64,000 nt of DNA from Thermothelomyces thermophilus ATCC 42464 (taxonomy: Eukaryota > Ascomycota > Sordariomycetes > Sordariales > Chaetomiaceae), in NCBI RefSeq assembly GCF_000226095.1, contig NC_016475.1, positions 2,418,001-2,482,000 of the forward strand, in the 5' to 3' direction. Below are positions 1 through 11,443 of the stretch, piece after piece. Within the stretch, counting starts at the first letter, position 1. Each line of letters begins with the position of its first letter. The notes under the pieces are model-generated. The model ran no database searches. It saw nothing but the letters and a program-made list of their open reading frames with translations, and was not told the origin of the DNA. Position numbers and translations under genes: made by a program.

Positions 1-1
1 G

Positions 2-1201
2 GCGGCGCTCGCCCCCTTGTCGCACGCCAACGTTCCCGATCCGGCCAAGGACGCCACCCCCTACCATGAAGAGTTCGTTCTGTTCCGCAGCGCCAACATG
101 GCCTCACCCGATAAGCTCTCGAGCGGCGTCGGCTTCCACTCGTTCCGCATCCCGGCCGTTGTCCGGACTAACACAGGCCGGATCCTCGCCTTTGCCGAAG
201 GCCGCCGCCACAACAACCGCGACTATGGCGACATCAACCTGGTCTACAAGCGCACCAAGACCACCACCAGCCACGGCGCCTCCTTCAGCGACTGGGAGCC
301 ACTGAAGGAAGTCGTCGGCGCCGGCGCCGGAACGTGGGGTAACCCGACGCCCGTGGTCGACGGCGACACCATCTACCTCTTCATGTCCTGGAACGGCGCC
401 CAGTACAGCCAGAACGGGGGCGACACACTGCCGGACGGCAGCAAGACCAAGAAGATCGATAGCACCTGGGAGGGCCGCCGCCACCTGTACCTCAGCAAGA
501 GCACCGACGACGGCGCGACCTGGTCCGAGCCCGAGGACTTGACCGAGACGCTGACCCCGGCCGGCCGGGCCTGGGACGCCGTCGGGCCGGGCATTGGCAT
601 CCGCCTGACCACGGGCGAGCTGGTGGTGCCCGCACAGCAGCGCAACATCATCGGGCGCGGGCCCCCCGGCAACCGCACCTGGTCGGTGCAGTCTCTCCCG
701 GGCGCCGGGTCCGAGGGCACCATCGCGCAGACGCCCGACGGTCAGCTCTACCGCAACGACCGGCCGGGCAGCAACAGCGACTACCGCCGCGTGGCCCGCG
801 GCAACCTCACCAGCTTCGGCGCCTTCGCCGACGACACGGGCCTGCCGGATCCCGGGTGCGAGGGCTCGGTGCTGCTGTACAACTTGGCCGACGACAAGGG
901 CCCGGCGCGGGTCGTCTTCATGAACTCGGCCAGCAAGGACAGCCGCCGGGCGATGCGCGTGCGCATCAGCTACGACAGCGACGCTGCCAAGTTCAACTTT
1001 GGGCGCGAGCTCGGCGACGCCCCCGTGTCCGGCGCCGGCTACGAGGGCGGGTACTCGAGCATGACCAAGACGGCCGACTACAAGATCGGTGCCCTGGTCG
1101 AGAGCGACTTTTACAACGACAAGGGCGGGGAGAAGTCGTACCGCGCCATCATCTGGAGACGCTTCAACCTGTCGTGGATCCTGAACGGGCCGCGCAATTA
1201 G
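2..1201 (+). CDS. Secreted exo-alpha-sialidase (GH33-like), 5' end missing
   Basis: The frame is open from the window edge, so the start codon lies upstream. The first residues (AALAPLSHANVPDPAKD) look like the end of a signal peptide, so the enzyme is probably secreted. The family hydrolyses terminal sialic acids on a six-bladed propeller. Visible hallmarks are the FRIP motif (HSFRIPAVVRT), whose Arg belongs to the substrate-binding triad, an Asp box (STDDGATW), and a late Arg-containing strand (SYRAIIWRRF). About 395 residues are visible, near full length for fungal sialidases. The closest kind I know is the Aspergillus fumigatus enzyme, which prefers Kdn over Neu5Ac; substrate cannot be read from sequence. 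It ends 162 bp from the convergent phosphatase gene, so the two 3' regions are shared. Confidence 0.85.
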   Translation, partial: AALAPLSHANVPDPAKDATPYHEEFVLFRSANMASPDKLSSGVGFHSFRIPAVVRTNTGRILAFAEGRRHNNRDYGDINLVYKRTKTTTSHGASFSDWEPLKEVVGAGAGTWGNPTPVVDGDTIYLFMSWNGAQYSQNGGDTLPDGSKTKKIDSTWEGRRHLYLSKSTDDGATWSEPEDLTETLTPAGRAWDAVGPGIGIRLTTGELVVPAQQRNIIGRGPPGNRTWSVQSLPGAGSEGTIAQTPDGQLYRNDRPGSNSDYRRVARGNLTSFGAFADDTGLPDPGCEGSVLLYNLADDKGPARVVFMNSASKDSRRAMRVRISYDSDAAKFNFGRELGDAPVSGAGYEGGYSSMTKTADYKIGALVESDFYNDKGGEKSYRAIIWRRFNLSWILNGPRN

Positions 1202-1363
1202 GGGGGCTAGTGCGGATTGAATGCTCCTTTTTCATGAGATCATAGACCAAGAAATGTAATGCGAAGAAGCTCGCTACTATCGCAATTCTGGTATTTTATG
1301 TATTCTGACCGGCACACGCTGAGCGATAGTGCGACAGAATTACGCGGCGCCTTGGCTGATGAA

Positions 1364-3739
1364 TTATTTGATGTACATCTTCTCGAACCCAACAACGTCC
1401 CACTTCCCGGTCTCCGTGTTGAGCGTCAGGTTCGTGCCCGTCGTCGTGCCGCCGCGGACGAACCCGGCCTCGACGTTGCCACCGGCCACTGGACGCGTCA
1501 GGTGATTCTTTCCCGAAGCGATCGTGAAGTTGGCCAGCGGGAGATCCCACGCATTGGGGGTGGCCACGCTGGGCGAGCCTATCATAGCGCCAAAGAGTTA
1601 GTGTGCTCTTCTTTTCTTTTTTTTTCCTTTTTTCCTTTCTTTTTTTTTTTTCCCACACTTCCGTTTTCTTTGTTTCCCGAATAGAAATAACCATCCACAA
1701 TGCTACTAATTAATTAATTTAAGGGGCAGAAACTCACCAAAATACTGCGCCGTTACCGCTTCCTCGCGGATCCTGAGGATGAAGTAACCGCGGTAGTACC
1801 CCTCCTGCCACTGCATCAGCTCGTTGGCCTCGACCTGCTGGCGGGCCTTCTCGCGCGCGGCCAGGATGGGGCCGCTCTGGCCGGACGAGCTGACGGCGGT
1901 GCCGGCGAACTCGACGCCCACGGCGCCCTCGCCGGTCTGGGAGTCGTACGGCTTCTCGCCGAGCCAGGCCAGGTCCGAGACCCAGTTCTGGTGGCTGTCG
2001 CCGGCGAGGAAGACGTTGTTGCCGATCTTGTTATCGTACAGGTGCTTGAGCGTGCGGTTGCGGTTGGCCGTGTACCCCGACCACGTGTCGCCGCTGTTGT
2101 TGATGTCCGAGAAGATGACCTGGCTGCCGACGACGCGCCAGGCGGCCCCCCGCCGCGACGACTCGGCCAGCTGGTTGTAGAACCAGTGCTCCTGGCGCGA
2201 GCCCATCAGCGACCGCGAGGCGTCGTCACGGATCAGGTCGATGTAGTGGTCGTTCCAGCCCAGGCTAGTGATGCTCCGGTCGTAGTTGCGCGTATCAAGG
2301 ATGATCAGGTCCAGCAGCCGGCCCAGTTTGAAGGACCGCCAGATCCGAAGATTGTCGTCGAGGTCGACTTGGCTGGGAGAAAGTCAGTTAGTTGCCTTTT
2401 CGGCTGGTGATATCGGAGGGGGATGATCGGGTGAGGGGATGATAATACTTACCGGATAGGCATCCACTCGAAGTAGGCCCGCACGGCGTTCATCTTACGC
2501 TGATCGACGCTGATGGACGGGCCGTCCTTGCGGAAGGAGTCTTCGGTGTTGTTCAGCGCGCTGAATCCGTCCCTGTAACCGTTGTTGGCAATTTCTGTTT
2601 CGTTCATGTCAGCACCAAGCCCCGATCCCAAGCATGGCCATGGCGGCCCATACCATGATCATCCCACGTCGGCATCCAAGCATAGTTCTGAGACAGGAGC
2701 TGCAAATCGGGATCAGTGCGGTACTGTTTGTTGTTTTCGTCAGTCACCTGCTGTATTCCGGTATCTAATTAAGGCCGACACGCTCACCTGTCCGTGACGG
2801 GTCCTATAGTCCCACAGGCTAAAGATGATGCGTGGCGGGTTGTGTGCACGCTCGCCCCCCTGAGCTCCTTCGTATATGTAGTCACCTAGGTGGACCACGT
2901 AGTCGTGCTTGTCCTTCCGCGCCGCGTTGCCGTAGGCATTGAAATAGCCATTGGCTGAGCTACCAGTCAGCAGTGATGGCGAAGCCCGATGAGAGTTAAT
3001 ATCTTACGGAAATTGCTGCACGAGAACACCGCAAGGTTGATCTCGTCCAGCTTAGCATTCTCCCTTGGAGCCGTTTTTGTCCTTCCCACCGGGCTGGCGT
3101 TATCGGACTTGCAAACGTTGAATTGGTAGTTGTAGGTGGTGAATGGCTTCAGGCCCTTGGCCTCGACCTACGTTTCGTCAGCCTCATGAATTACCGCACA
3201 AGACGCATGATCTTTTTTCTTTTCTTTTCTTTTTTCTGCCTCTTATTTTCACCAACCTTGACAGTGTAGTCAATATCGCTAGTGGTGTAGGCAGTACCCT
3301 GCGAAACAATGTGCTTCCCGGATCCGCCGTGACCAGGACGTTTCGAGCCTTTCTCCTGGGCTTCCCAGACCTTCCATTCGACGCAAATTGGGTTAGGATC
3401 CGCCTTGACGTACTTTTCGGTCTCGTGATTGTACAGGTCAACGGTTCCCTCGACGGTCACATTGCTGTTATCTGAAGCCAGGGACGGCGCGACGCGGGTC
3501 CAGAGAATGACGCTGTCCGGATAGGGGTCGCCAGACGCGATACCGTGAGTGAAGTTCAACTCGGATGGCTTATACGGCACGGCGCCGCGCTTCATGCTGC
3601 GGCGGGCGACTGCCGGGACGTCGATGCCAAGGTTGACATGGCGCCGGGAAGGGCTGAGGTAGTTGATGTTCCCATCAAATGAGGCAGACGCCAGAGGCGC
3701 CGACAGAGCTGCGAGGCTCAGAGTCGACAGGATATGCAT
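1364..3739 (-). CDS. Secreted PhoD-family alkaline phosphatase, 7 exons
   Basis: Exons on the minus strand are 3257-3739, 3008-3167, 2788-2954, 2654-2723, 2453-2594, 1738-2372 and 1364-1578. All junctions keep phase and give 623 residues. The start at 3739 opens a clear signal peptide (MHILSTLSLAALSAPLASA). The PhoD N-terminal domain (HGIASGDPYPDSVILWTRVAP is spread over this region) is followed by the metallophosphatase part with VHLGDYIYEG, WDDHEIANNGY, LDTRNYD and the metal-site motif GDSHQNWVSDL. PhoD enzymes are metal-dependent phosphomonoesterases or phosphodiesterases acting outside the plasma membrane or in the wall. Six introns of roughly 53-159 nt interrupt it. Expression under phosphate control is likely for the family, but the only supporting site is a distant CACGTG at 5027-5032. 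Exact substrate unknown. Confidence 0.88.
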
Positions 3740-6700
3740 CGTTGACGAGCCGGTTGAGCTTGGGAGTCTCTGGGAGGTTGACCGAGCATGCAGCGCCCAC
3801 CTCTTCAACTCCCCTTAGCTCCCATCCGTACTGGATTTATATCATTTTCTGGAAGCCCTCGGATGCTCTACTGCCATATTCCCCCCCCACACCCCCGGCA
3901 TATTCGGTGGATGTTTGAGGTAGGACAAGGTATTATCTCGTCCTCTTTCCTCCTTCCACCTTCTAGATTCAAACAACTTTCTGCATCCCATGGCGCGGAG
4001 GACTGGTAACTTAACCGCAGTTTGGCCAATAAGTCTTGCCCACATATACACGAGTTCTGTTGGTTCCTGAATGATGCAATTAGTGTTGTTGACGGAGGCA
4101 GGGCCTGCTTGAGCAACGTGAAGCGGTGCTGCAGTGCTATTGGGCGGATGCTACGTGGGGTCCTTGAAAGGTACTGTAGTATCGTAGTATCGAAGTCGGA
4201 AACCGGTAGTAATTAATCGGCAACCAAGACTCGATCTTCTCTAGCAAATAGCAGCGGACTGGTTGTAAGCACGCCAGTTGAATTCTTCCTTTTTTTATGA
4301 AAGGTCGGCGCGAGGGATTCCTGTTGTGTTGATACTTCAACTGCAATTGGAATGCCAGTCATCTTTGCAAAAAGCTGGTATGGTCGCACTGAGTGAGATA
4401 TGCACCTCGGTTTCGGATCGAGCCACCGCGGACGGAGCAGTTTAATCCATCCCATGTGTATATATAAAAAACCCCGACTGTGTTATAATTACGCCTCGCG
4501 CAACTCTTGTCGTGGCCCACAGTAGGCGTGAAGCTTCGCTTCATCGGCCGTAGGTTCGACCGTGTCGGGGTATTTCCATCCCAACTAATTACTTCGTGCG
4601 AGGGGCTTAACAGCCCAGCCACACCTCTGTGGCCAACGCAACCCTTATTTACTAGCGATACATAGGGAAGGAGTACCGCGGGAGGCCAAGAATGTAGCAT
4701 CCAATGGCCGGTCAGATTTATCTAGAGGATTAGCCGTTGATTGAAGCGAAGCTCCTTCCTTCGCTCTTCAATGTATGTTCATTTTAGGGACGTAATTAGT
4801 CATTGAGGCTTCGCTTCAACCGAGAGGCCCTGCTACTGGCTTCCGCCTCGTTTGGCAACGAGTTGGGTTGGGCAATAAAAGGGGAATTTATACAAACATA
4901 AAAAAGTCCTCCTTAAACAGTTCCAGACAGCATGCGATCAGAGTGTACGTATAGTACTCGGAAACGAGAAGTATGTTTACTACATATAGAAGCGTAGTAC
5001 AGAACCGTGTGAGGGTTGATTGTTGGCACGTGCGTGATCATGATCTATTCGTGCTGCTGCACCGCACTCGTACGCTGATAAGGCACAGAATCAGGTACTG
5101 ATCAAAGTGTGTCACCCGTCCTATGTGTGTACTTTATAAAGTAGGTATCGACTTGGTACACACTTCAGCGACTTTGGAGTCCGCGATCTCAACCAAGATT
5201 ATTGCTCGATCCCCGCCGAGAACCCATGGCAAGGATTGAGAGACACACGAGAGGATCTCTACAAGTGTTCGCACACGATTACATAATCACTCTAGTTTTC
5301 GATTTAGTGCACACAGTTCGAGTTTAAGTCATGCCAGATGGCGCACTACTACAATGTTAAGGCCATGGTCCGAATCTTAAATGGAAAATGTATGGAGCAA
5401 TGATTCAAATCAGGGATTTGTTGGGCACACGTAGTACGTACATAAAGCTTCATACTGCCAGTACTTCAAGACGCAGGTTGCTGTTGAGATAAGTTCCAAG
5501 TACGTCTGAGATAATAACTTGTGAAGGGCGCAGACCGGTCGTAGACCGGCTTGACATCTCTATCTATACTACGCTCCTCATAGGGATCAAACAATGTTGA
5601 ATATCTCGTTTACGAGTCTACTCGGTATACACTCTGTAAGACTTAATTCCTAGTTCTGTGGTTCCATTCACTGGAACAAGGCCGATCTATCCCGTATACT
5701 GTGGTACTTCTGCGGTGGATGCTTTTGCTTGTGGTCGTGCCACTCAGCGCTCTGGTCACTGTGATCTGCGATATCTCGCGCCTGTGACAGCAAGTGATGC
5801 CCGTCAAAGCAACGGACCGAATCAAAACGAGAGGTACCGAATCCACTATAAAGTACGCCAGAGCCTTTTGGTCTGGACAGCACCCGCTCACACTTGCCGC
5901 TCAAAAAGAAACAAAAAAAAGTTATTATCCAGACGGTCACTTGCATTTAGGCAATGACTGTATTCTTCTGTATCGCATTTTGAAATCTGTCAATGTCTAT
6001 TGCTAAAGACCTTATTTCAGAGACGCACACACTTCGGTGGTGGCTGTGTGCTGTGGTAGACAGGAGAGTGACGGGAGCAAGAGGGTTTAACTAGCGCAGG
6101 GAGTGTGCAACCGCTTACAGGGGCAGATGCGGGTAGATGGCGGGGGATGTGTGGCCTCGATGTTGCCAACCAATCAGCAGGGCGCCTTTACCGCTGGCCC
6201 GTCTGCACATCCAAACTGATTCAGCCAACCAGGGAACGGGAGGGCCTCGCAACTCCCGTCACTCACACCTCAGTTCAGCCAAGGACGGGCGATAGCAACG
6301 CTCACAGGTCGCACAGCACATGCGCTGCGCCCGCCAAACCCTGCTCCATCATGCGAGCACCCGCAGTTCCTGGATTTGAGGGCCGGCAAGCTCGAAGCGG
6401 CTTCACACAAAAATAACCAATGAAAGAGTGCAGCGGCAATCAGCGCCAGAGCCCCGTCGCCCGCACGCTTTGCCCACGAGTCCCATTCCCGACACAAAGT
6501 GCGGCTCGCCTGCGATGGAATGCGTCTCAACAGCCGCTATATACCTAGTCGGGGCCTGATGAGATGCAGTGATCGCAGTTTTTGTGCCCATTTGCTGTAG
6601 CCGTCGCAATCGTTGACTGCACATCTCAATCACATCGTGTTTCGAACATGGCGGATACTGCAATCCGTCCCTGAATCCCATCCTCTCCTGGCGACGCCCC

Positions 6701-6812
6701 CCTCCCCCCCCCCCCCCCCCCCCGGGACACCCTCACCGTTTCCGGTCCCGGACAGAAGAATCCCCTGCCCGGACTTGTCACCCTCCATCCCCCCCGCCCT
6801 TTCCTCACCACC
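3740..6812. other. Gene-free region, partly AT-rich
   Basis: Only short, unconvincing reading frames occur here. The first few hundred bases must hold the phosphatase promoter; a TATAAAT-like element lies on the minus strand at about 3835-3841. From about 4800 to 6050 composition turns AT-rich with many TA dinucleotides. Short inverted repeats of GAAGCGAAGC type lie at 4740-4821. A run of 20 C at 6704-6723 sits about 90 bp before the next start codon. Confidence 0.6.
3835..3841 (-). promoter_or_regulatory. TATA-like element upstream of phosphatase
   Basis: Reading the minus strand gives TATAAAT about 95 bases before the phosphatase ATG at 3739. Position is reasonable for a short 5' leader. 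Such AT-rich heptamers are common, so this is only a candidate. Confidence 0.3.
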
Positions 6813-8741
6813 ATGCTACCTGGTGTGACGGCGTATAACTCTGCCTTGGTTCTCCTCTGCGCGACTTTGTCTCGGATCCCCTCGTGTGTCGCTGCTCCGT
6901 GGACCGAATTCTTGTCGCGACGATTCGACCTCATCCTCGACTACTCGCCCGCTCCGCCGCCCGAGGACGGCCCTCCAGCCTCAGCAGGTGCCCTCCGCGA
7001 CCCGGCCTTTCTCCCCGCTCAGATCGGCGGCATAGTCGGAGCCTACGCCTTATCGCTGGTGCTGGTCGCCCTCCTTCTCCTTGCCCTGTCCAAGAGACGC
7101 CGCGAACACTTGCGGAACCGCGACCTTGCTCCGGAAGAAGGGGGCGTGTTCTTCTCAGGCTTCAACCCTTTTCCCGAGCCATTCCTGCTCCAGTCCGAGG
7201 AGGAATACAAGAGACAGCTCGAGGCGTTCCAGCAGCTCACCGAACTCGAGCAGCAGCAGCAGTTCCACCTCTACCAGGCCCAACCGGAGCAACCTTTCCA
7301 GCAGCTCTCTCTTGAGATCCCCACCAGCCCGATCAGGAACTTCTCGCTCCCATCAACTTCGCCTCTGAGCCCGACCAGGACTGGCCCGCTCAGCCCGACG
7401 AAGTCGCAGCGCTCGCTCTTCACTTCCCCGTCGCCGACCTCGACCATTCGTGCGCCCGGCCTCGAGCTCGTAGTTGACCAGACGGTCTTGCACCGGGACA
7501 GAACCATGGCGCAACAACAGCTGGAGGAGATGTACAAGTATGTCATGGAGCACGAGCAGGCCAAGGCGGAAGGGAGAGAGTACGAGGGACCGCCGATCGC
7601 GTCCCCGTCATCCGGTGCGAGCCCGACCAAGGGCCCCAAGAAGGAAAGGAACAAGCCGTCGAACCTGAACCTTTCGCGGGACGACAAGGCCCAGTCGCGC
7701 GGCTCCTCCTTCCTCTCCTTCCTCAAGTCTCCACGCAAGAGCAAGATGAACGCCAACGTGACCATCTCGTCTCCCATCTTGACCCCAATGTCGGGGACTT
7801 TCCCACGGCACGACGACCAGGAGATGAACGCCATGGCGCCCCGACACTATGCTCCTGCGGCGCCGCCTCCGGTGCCCTCCTCATCCGACCTGTCCTTCCG
7901 CCGCGCGACGGCCTCGACGGCGGGCGGCAGCCACCACCTTCCAACCCCTGACATCTCCCCCGTGAGCTCGCAGAGCATCGACTCGCGCATCGACGCCGCC
8001 ATAGGCAAGCCCCCATCCAGGGCCGCCTGGCGCGAACGGCACGAGCGAGAAGGGCGAAGTAGCAATCGCCTCCCCTCTCATTCGCATAACGACTCGAGCG
8101 CGACCAGCACGGCCGGCGACCACGAGCCGGTCTCGGCCAGCTCGGAGCGGTCCACCACCCGCCTCGTAGGCCTGCCGGCGTCCCCGCGCCCCAATGCCAC
8201 CCGCTTCCCCAGCGACCTTTCCCTCCCGGCCTCCCCCCGCCCGCACCAGCAATCTTTCCAGCAGCAGCAGCAGCAGCAGCAGCAGTCCGGCCCCAATAAC
8301 AACAGCAACAGCAACGACAGCAACGACAGCAGCAACAACAACAACAAAAACAACGCCTCCTCCTCTACCTCGTCGTTCCCGCGGCCCTCGGCCGTCCGCG
8401 AGGGCGGCACGCTCCCGCTGCGCACCTACGAGCAGCAGCAGCAGCAGCAGCAACAGGGGTCCTCGGTGACGAGCCCGACGGCGGCGAGCTTCGCGACGAC
8501 GACGAGGCAGACCGTCTTCACGCGGGCGGAAGGCCCGCTCTCGCCCGGGACGGCCCTGCCGACGGGCATGCGGACGCCCTGGACGGGGGCGCCGGTGCCG
8601 TACTCGCCGTACCAGCCCTTCTCGCCCGTCGTGCCCATCACGCCCAGCGTGGTGACGCGGGCGGACCGGAAGCGGATGAAGAAGCTGGAGCCGAGGACGC
8701 CGACCGTCGAGATGGTTCGTAGCGATGAGGAGCTATGGTGA
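6813..8741 (+). CDS. Single-pass membrane protein with long disordered polyQ/polyN tail
   Basis: One intronless frame of 642 residues starts at an ATG in good context (CACCATG). I do not recognise a named family. Residues 1-27 look like a signal peptide. A hydrophobic segment at about 70-92 followed by KRRRE predicts one membrane span with a cytosolic C-terminal tail of about 550 residues. That tail is low in hydrophobics and rich in Pro, Ser and Thr, with many S/T-P sites (repeats such as PLSPTRTGPLSPTKS). It carries two polyglutamine runs (bases about 8260-8284 and 8431-8455) and an Asn/Ser-rich stretch between them. It ends in a basic-acidic tail (KRMKK then SDEELW). The architecture suggests a plasma or internal membrane scaffold or sensor regulated by proline-directed kinases; this is inference only. 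It lies head-to-tail before the SREBP gene. Confidence 0.8.
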   Translation: MLPGVTAYNSALVLLCATLSRIPSCVAAPWTEFLSRRFDLILDYSPAPPPEDGPPASAGALRDPAFLPAQIGGIVGAYALSLVLVALLLLALSKRRREHLRNRDLAPEEGGVFFSGFNPFPEPFLLQSEEEYKRQLEAFQQLTELEQQQQFHLYQAQPEQPFQQLSLEIPTSPIRNFSLPSTSPLSPTRTGPLSPTKSQRSLFTSPSPTSTIRAPGLELVVDQTVLHRDRTMAQQQLEEMYKYVMEHEQAKAEGREYEGPPIASPSSGASPTKGPKKERNKPSNLNLSRDDKAQSRGSSFLSFLKSPRKSKMNANVTISSPILTPMSGTFPRHDDQEMNAMAPRHYAPAAPPPVPSSSDLSFRRATASTAGGSHHLPTPDISPVSSQSIDSRIDAAIGKPPSRAAWRERHEREGRSSNRLPSHSHNDSSATSTAGDHEPVSASSERSTTRLVGLPASPRPNATRFPSDLSLPASPRPHQQSFQQQQQQQQQSGPNNNSNSNDSNDSSNNNNKNNASSSTSSFPRPSAVREGGTLPLRTYEQQQQQQQQGSSVTSPTAASFATTTRQTVFTRAEGPLSPGTALPTGMRTPWTGAPVPYSPYQPFSPVVPITPSVVTRADRKRMKKLEPRTPTVEMVRSDEELW

Positions 8742-11143
8742 TTCCATTTTTTTTGGTTTTTTTTTCTTTTGGTCTTGGCTTTTGTCCTTGTTTCCGGGTT
8801 CCTTTTGCTTCTCTCCTCCGTATCCTTCTCTTTTTCTTTTCTTTTCCTTTTTTTCCCCTCTTTTCGTCGGTTTCTCTTTTTATCTATGTTGTAGTGGTTC
8901 TGGTCTCGGCTTTATTTTGCGATCTCTTCCTTGTCGGGGTAAATGGTTCCCTTAAGCTTAGGGGGCGGTGGGCTATCCGGGGTCAAGAGTGGCTGTGATG
9001 TAGAAAAGGATTCGATATCCGATATCCGATATCCGTATATATATCTTGACGAGCAAACGAAGAACCTATTTCGATCTGATGCTGGATGCATTGGCGCCGA
9101 AGCGTTTTTAGTCAACCCTGTGGTGGCGGGCAGGTGCTGAACACTACAGGAACCGTAGAGCAGGTAGGTAAGCCTGAGGAAGTCGGTCGTGTTTTAAGGG
9201 GGGGAACAAGGGGCATCTTGATGAAACGGTTGCGGATTCCCTCCCCTTGGGTGCACACTTATATTTCGAATTCCGTATCGACTTTTTCGTCTTTATGTGG
9301 AACACGGCCGAACTGTATCCGTACCTCTTCTTTAGAGTTTCACACAAGGGGATCAAACCAACCTCTCTTGGCAGCCGCGAGTGGAGTCGATGCGGTGACC
9401 GGGCAAACCCGAACGTAGTGTAGTGTAAGCATAGTGTACAGGTATCGCTGTGTTGACATTCTTGGTAAAGGGAAAGGGAAACCTTTTCATGTACGAAATG
9501 AAGCATGAGGTCATGCGGTTGGCCGAGGGTAGGGGTTCATACGCTAGCCTGTGTGGAGGGACCGACAATTCCTCGGCTTGAGTCGCGTTCGAAGGAAGAG
9601 AACCCCTTAGGAAAGGGGACCGTCTGGAGGTGCCCTCCACATCCCGTGACCGGGAGGTAGGTAGCTACACGAAGTCGGAAAGGTCGAGGCCGCCAGGCAT
9701 CAGTAATCTACCCATCGATCGTGATAACAGCGTTCCTTCACATTTGCAGCTTACATACTTCAACAAGACCATATTTCCGTCTTGAGCAACTGCGCTCTAA
9801 TCTGTTCCTTTGCGTAGAGTACGTCAGATCTCGTCCTCTTGCCAATCAGGCTTGTCAACCATCGGGACCACGACCCACTGCTTCCCGCTTCAGACGGGAC
9901 GAAAGCGCGGGCAAGAATTAGCGGCCGATCCTGGTGTTCACCTACATTAGGAGGATTCTATCCGCTATTCCATACTTTACCTAGTATTCTTCCTGAGTGA
10001 CGATGATAGCACTCGGACAGGCAGTCTCCCCCTCTTGGTGGCTTGCTCGCAATCAGACTTTAAGCTGAGCTCTCGCCCAAGTGTATTGCATTTGTTGCGT
10101 ATACGTGCTACCATGTATGTATGTGCATTTATGCGGCACATAACATGCCTTATGTATGTACCTCCGTACATACATAAAGGTTGCCAGAGGCGGACAAACA
10201 GGTGCCGGGGTCCTGGCGAAAGATGCGGAGCTACGCTCCGTACTCCGTAGGATTACTACACAGTCGTGTCGACAAGTAGGTAGGTATGTACTCGGTGACC
10301 TTATTAACGCAAGCAGCAACTACTCCGTAGCTCTTGAAATTCCGTATTTTATGCGTGAACTGTACTGCATACGTACCTTACATGCTTAGACTTCGTCACC
10401 CGGAGCACTGGTGTAGTCCAAGTACGAAGTAGCACGTACATCGCCCTCACGTGCAAACGGCTGTTATCTGCTGGGTCCGAAATGGTGGGTCAGATTGGTA
10501 CCCCATAGGGAATGACTGTGCGCGGTTGATTGGCGTGCGATGCTTCGAAGGCTTGTCGAGATGCATTGCCAGAAGAAAGGGCTTGGTGGGGCAGGATCTC
10601 GCGCTAATAAGGAGAAAAAACAAGGTAGGGTGCAGGCATCGGCCCAATGTGAAGAGGGATTCTGGCCCAGTTCTCGCCTCCGGCTGCACGTGCCACCGCC
10701 GCCGTGCCCCCACCGGAGCTGCTCGGGTGCATCCGCCTGTCCATCATACGATTCCGGGGCGAATCGTCCCACTCATAACCTGATTATGTCCGAGTTCCCA
10801 TCTTCCAACCTCAGTCTTCGCCAAAAATTTCGAGAGCATCAGAGTCCGCGCCAGCATTGCGGTCAAGGCATTCCCGAGACAGATTAAGCTTCAGGGAGCT
10901 CCCAAGCGAATCCTGCGGACACCACTGACCAGTATTCCAATTGGCCGGACCGCCTCCTCAGTCCCCGCACGCCTCGCGGCCGTCCACCACCCTCCGCCAG
11001 AGCCAGCGCCCAATTGCCCTTTTCGCTCAGTGGACTCGGCTTGCTGCGCGCACGCCCACAGTAAGACCCGCATGCAACCGCTGACCTCCGTTGCGGCTCG
11101 CAGACCCCGGGCACTAGTGTAAGGGCAGAGAGGAAGGAACAAC
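8742..11143. other. Intergenic region with short palindromes and TACTCCGTAG copies
   Basis: No gene is recognisable. The first 200 bases are T-rich, as expected of a 3' region. Three tandem GATATCC-like units lie at about 9011-9033. A perfect 12-bp inverted repeat occupies 10150-10177, and TACTCCGTAG occurs at 10241 and 10321. CACGTG E-boxes lie near 10448 and 10686, within 700 bp of the SREBP start; SREBPs can bind E-boxes, so autoregulation is possible but unproven. Confidence 0.55.
10150..10177. repeat. Perfect 12-bp inverted repeat, 4-nt spacer
   Basis: TTATGTATGTAC is followed by CTCC and then its exact reverse complement GTACATACATAA. Related GTATGTAC/GTACATAC strings recur in other gaps of the window (for example 44155-44178, 52809-52817 and 62882-62898). 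Confidence 0.85.
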
Positions 11144-11401
11144 ATGGCCAGCCTCGACGGCAACGCGCCTGAGTTGTTTGCCAACATGGACGGAGGTTTG
11201 GATGTCTTCGACCTTGGGGATGCGGCGCTGGGAGACAGCGGTCTTGCGGGGGATTTCGGTGATGGAGCCCTTGGCAGTTCGGAGCCAATCTCGACGGCTC
11301 CTACTTCAGTTACCACTACTACCGCAGCCGAGACCGTCTCCCCTATTAGTATTGCGGGTGGGACGCTATCTGACGCTTCGCCGGATGTTGCCGGACCCTC
11401 C

Positions 11402-11443
<42 letters not shown>

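Noticed and set aside
4549-4558. GGTTCGACC near 4551, possible tRNA T-loop
   Set aside because: No cloverleaf could be drawn on either strand.
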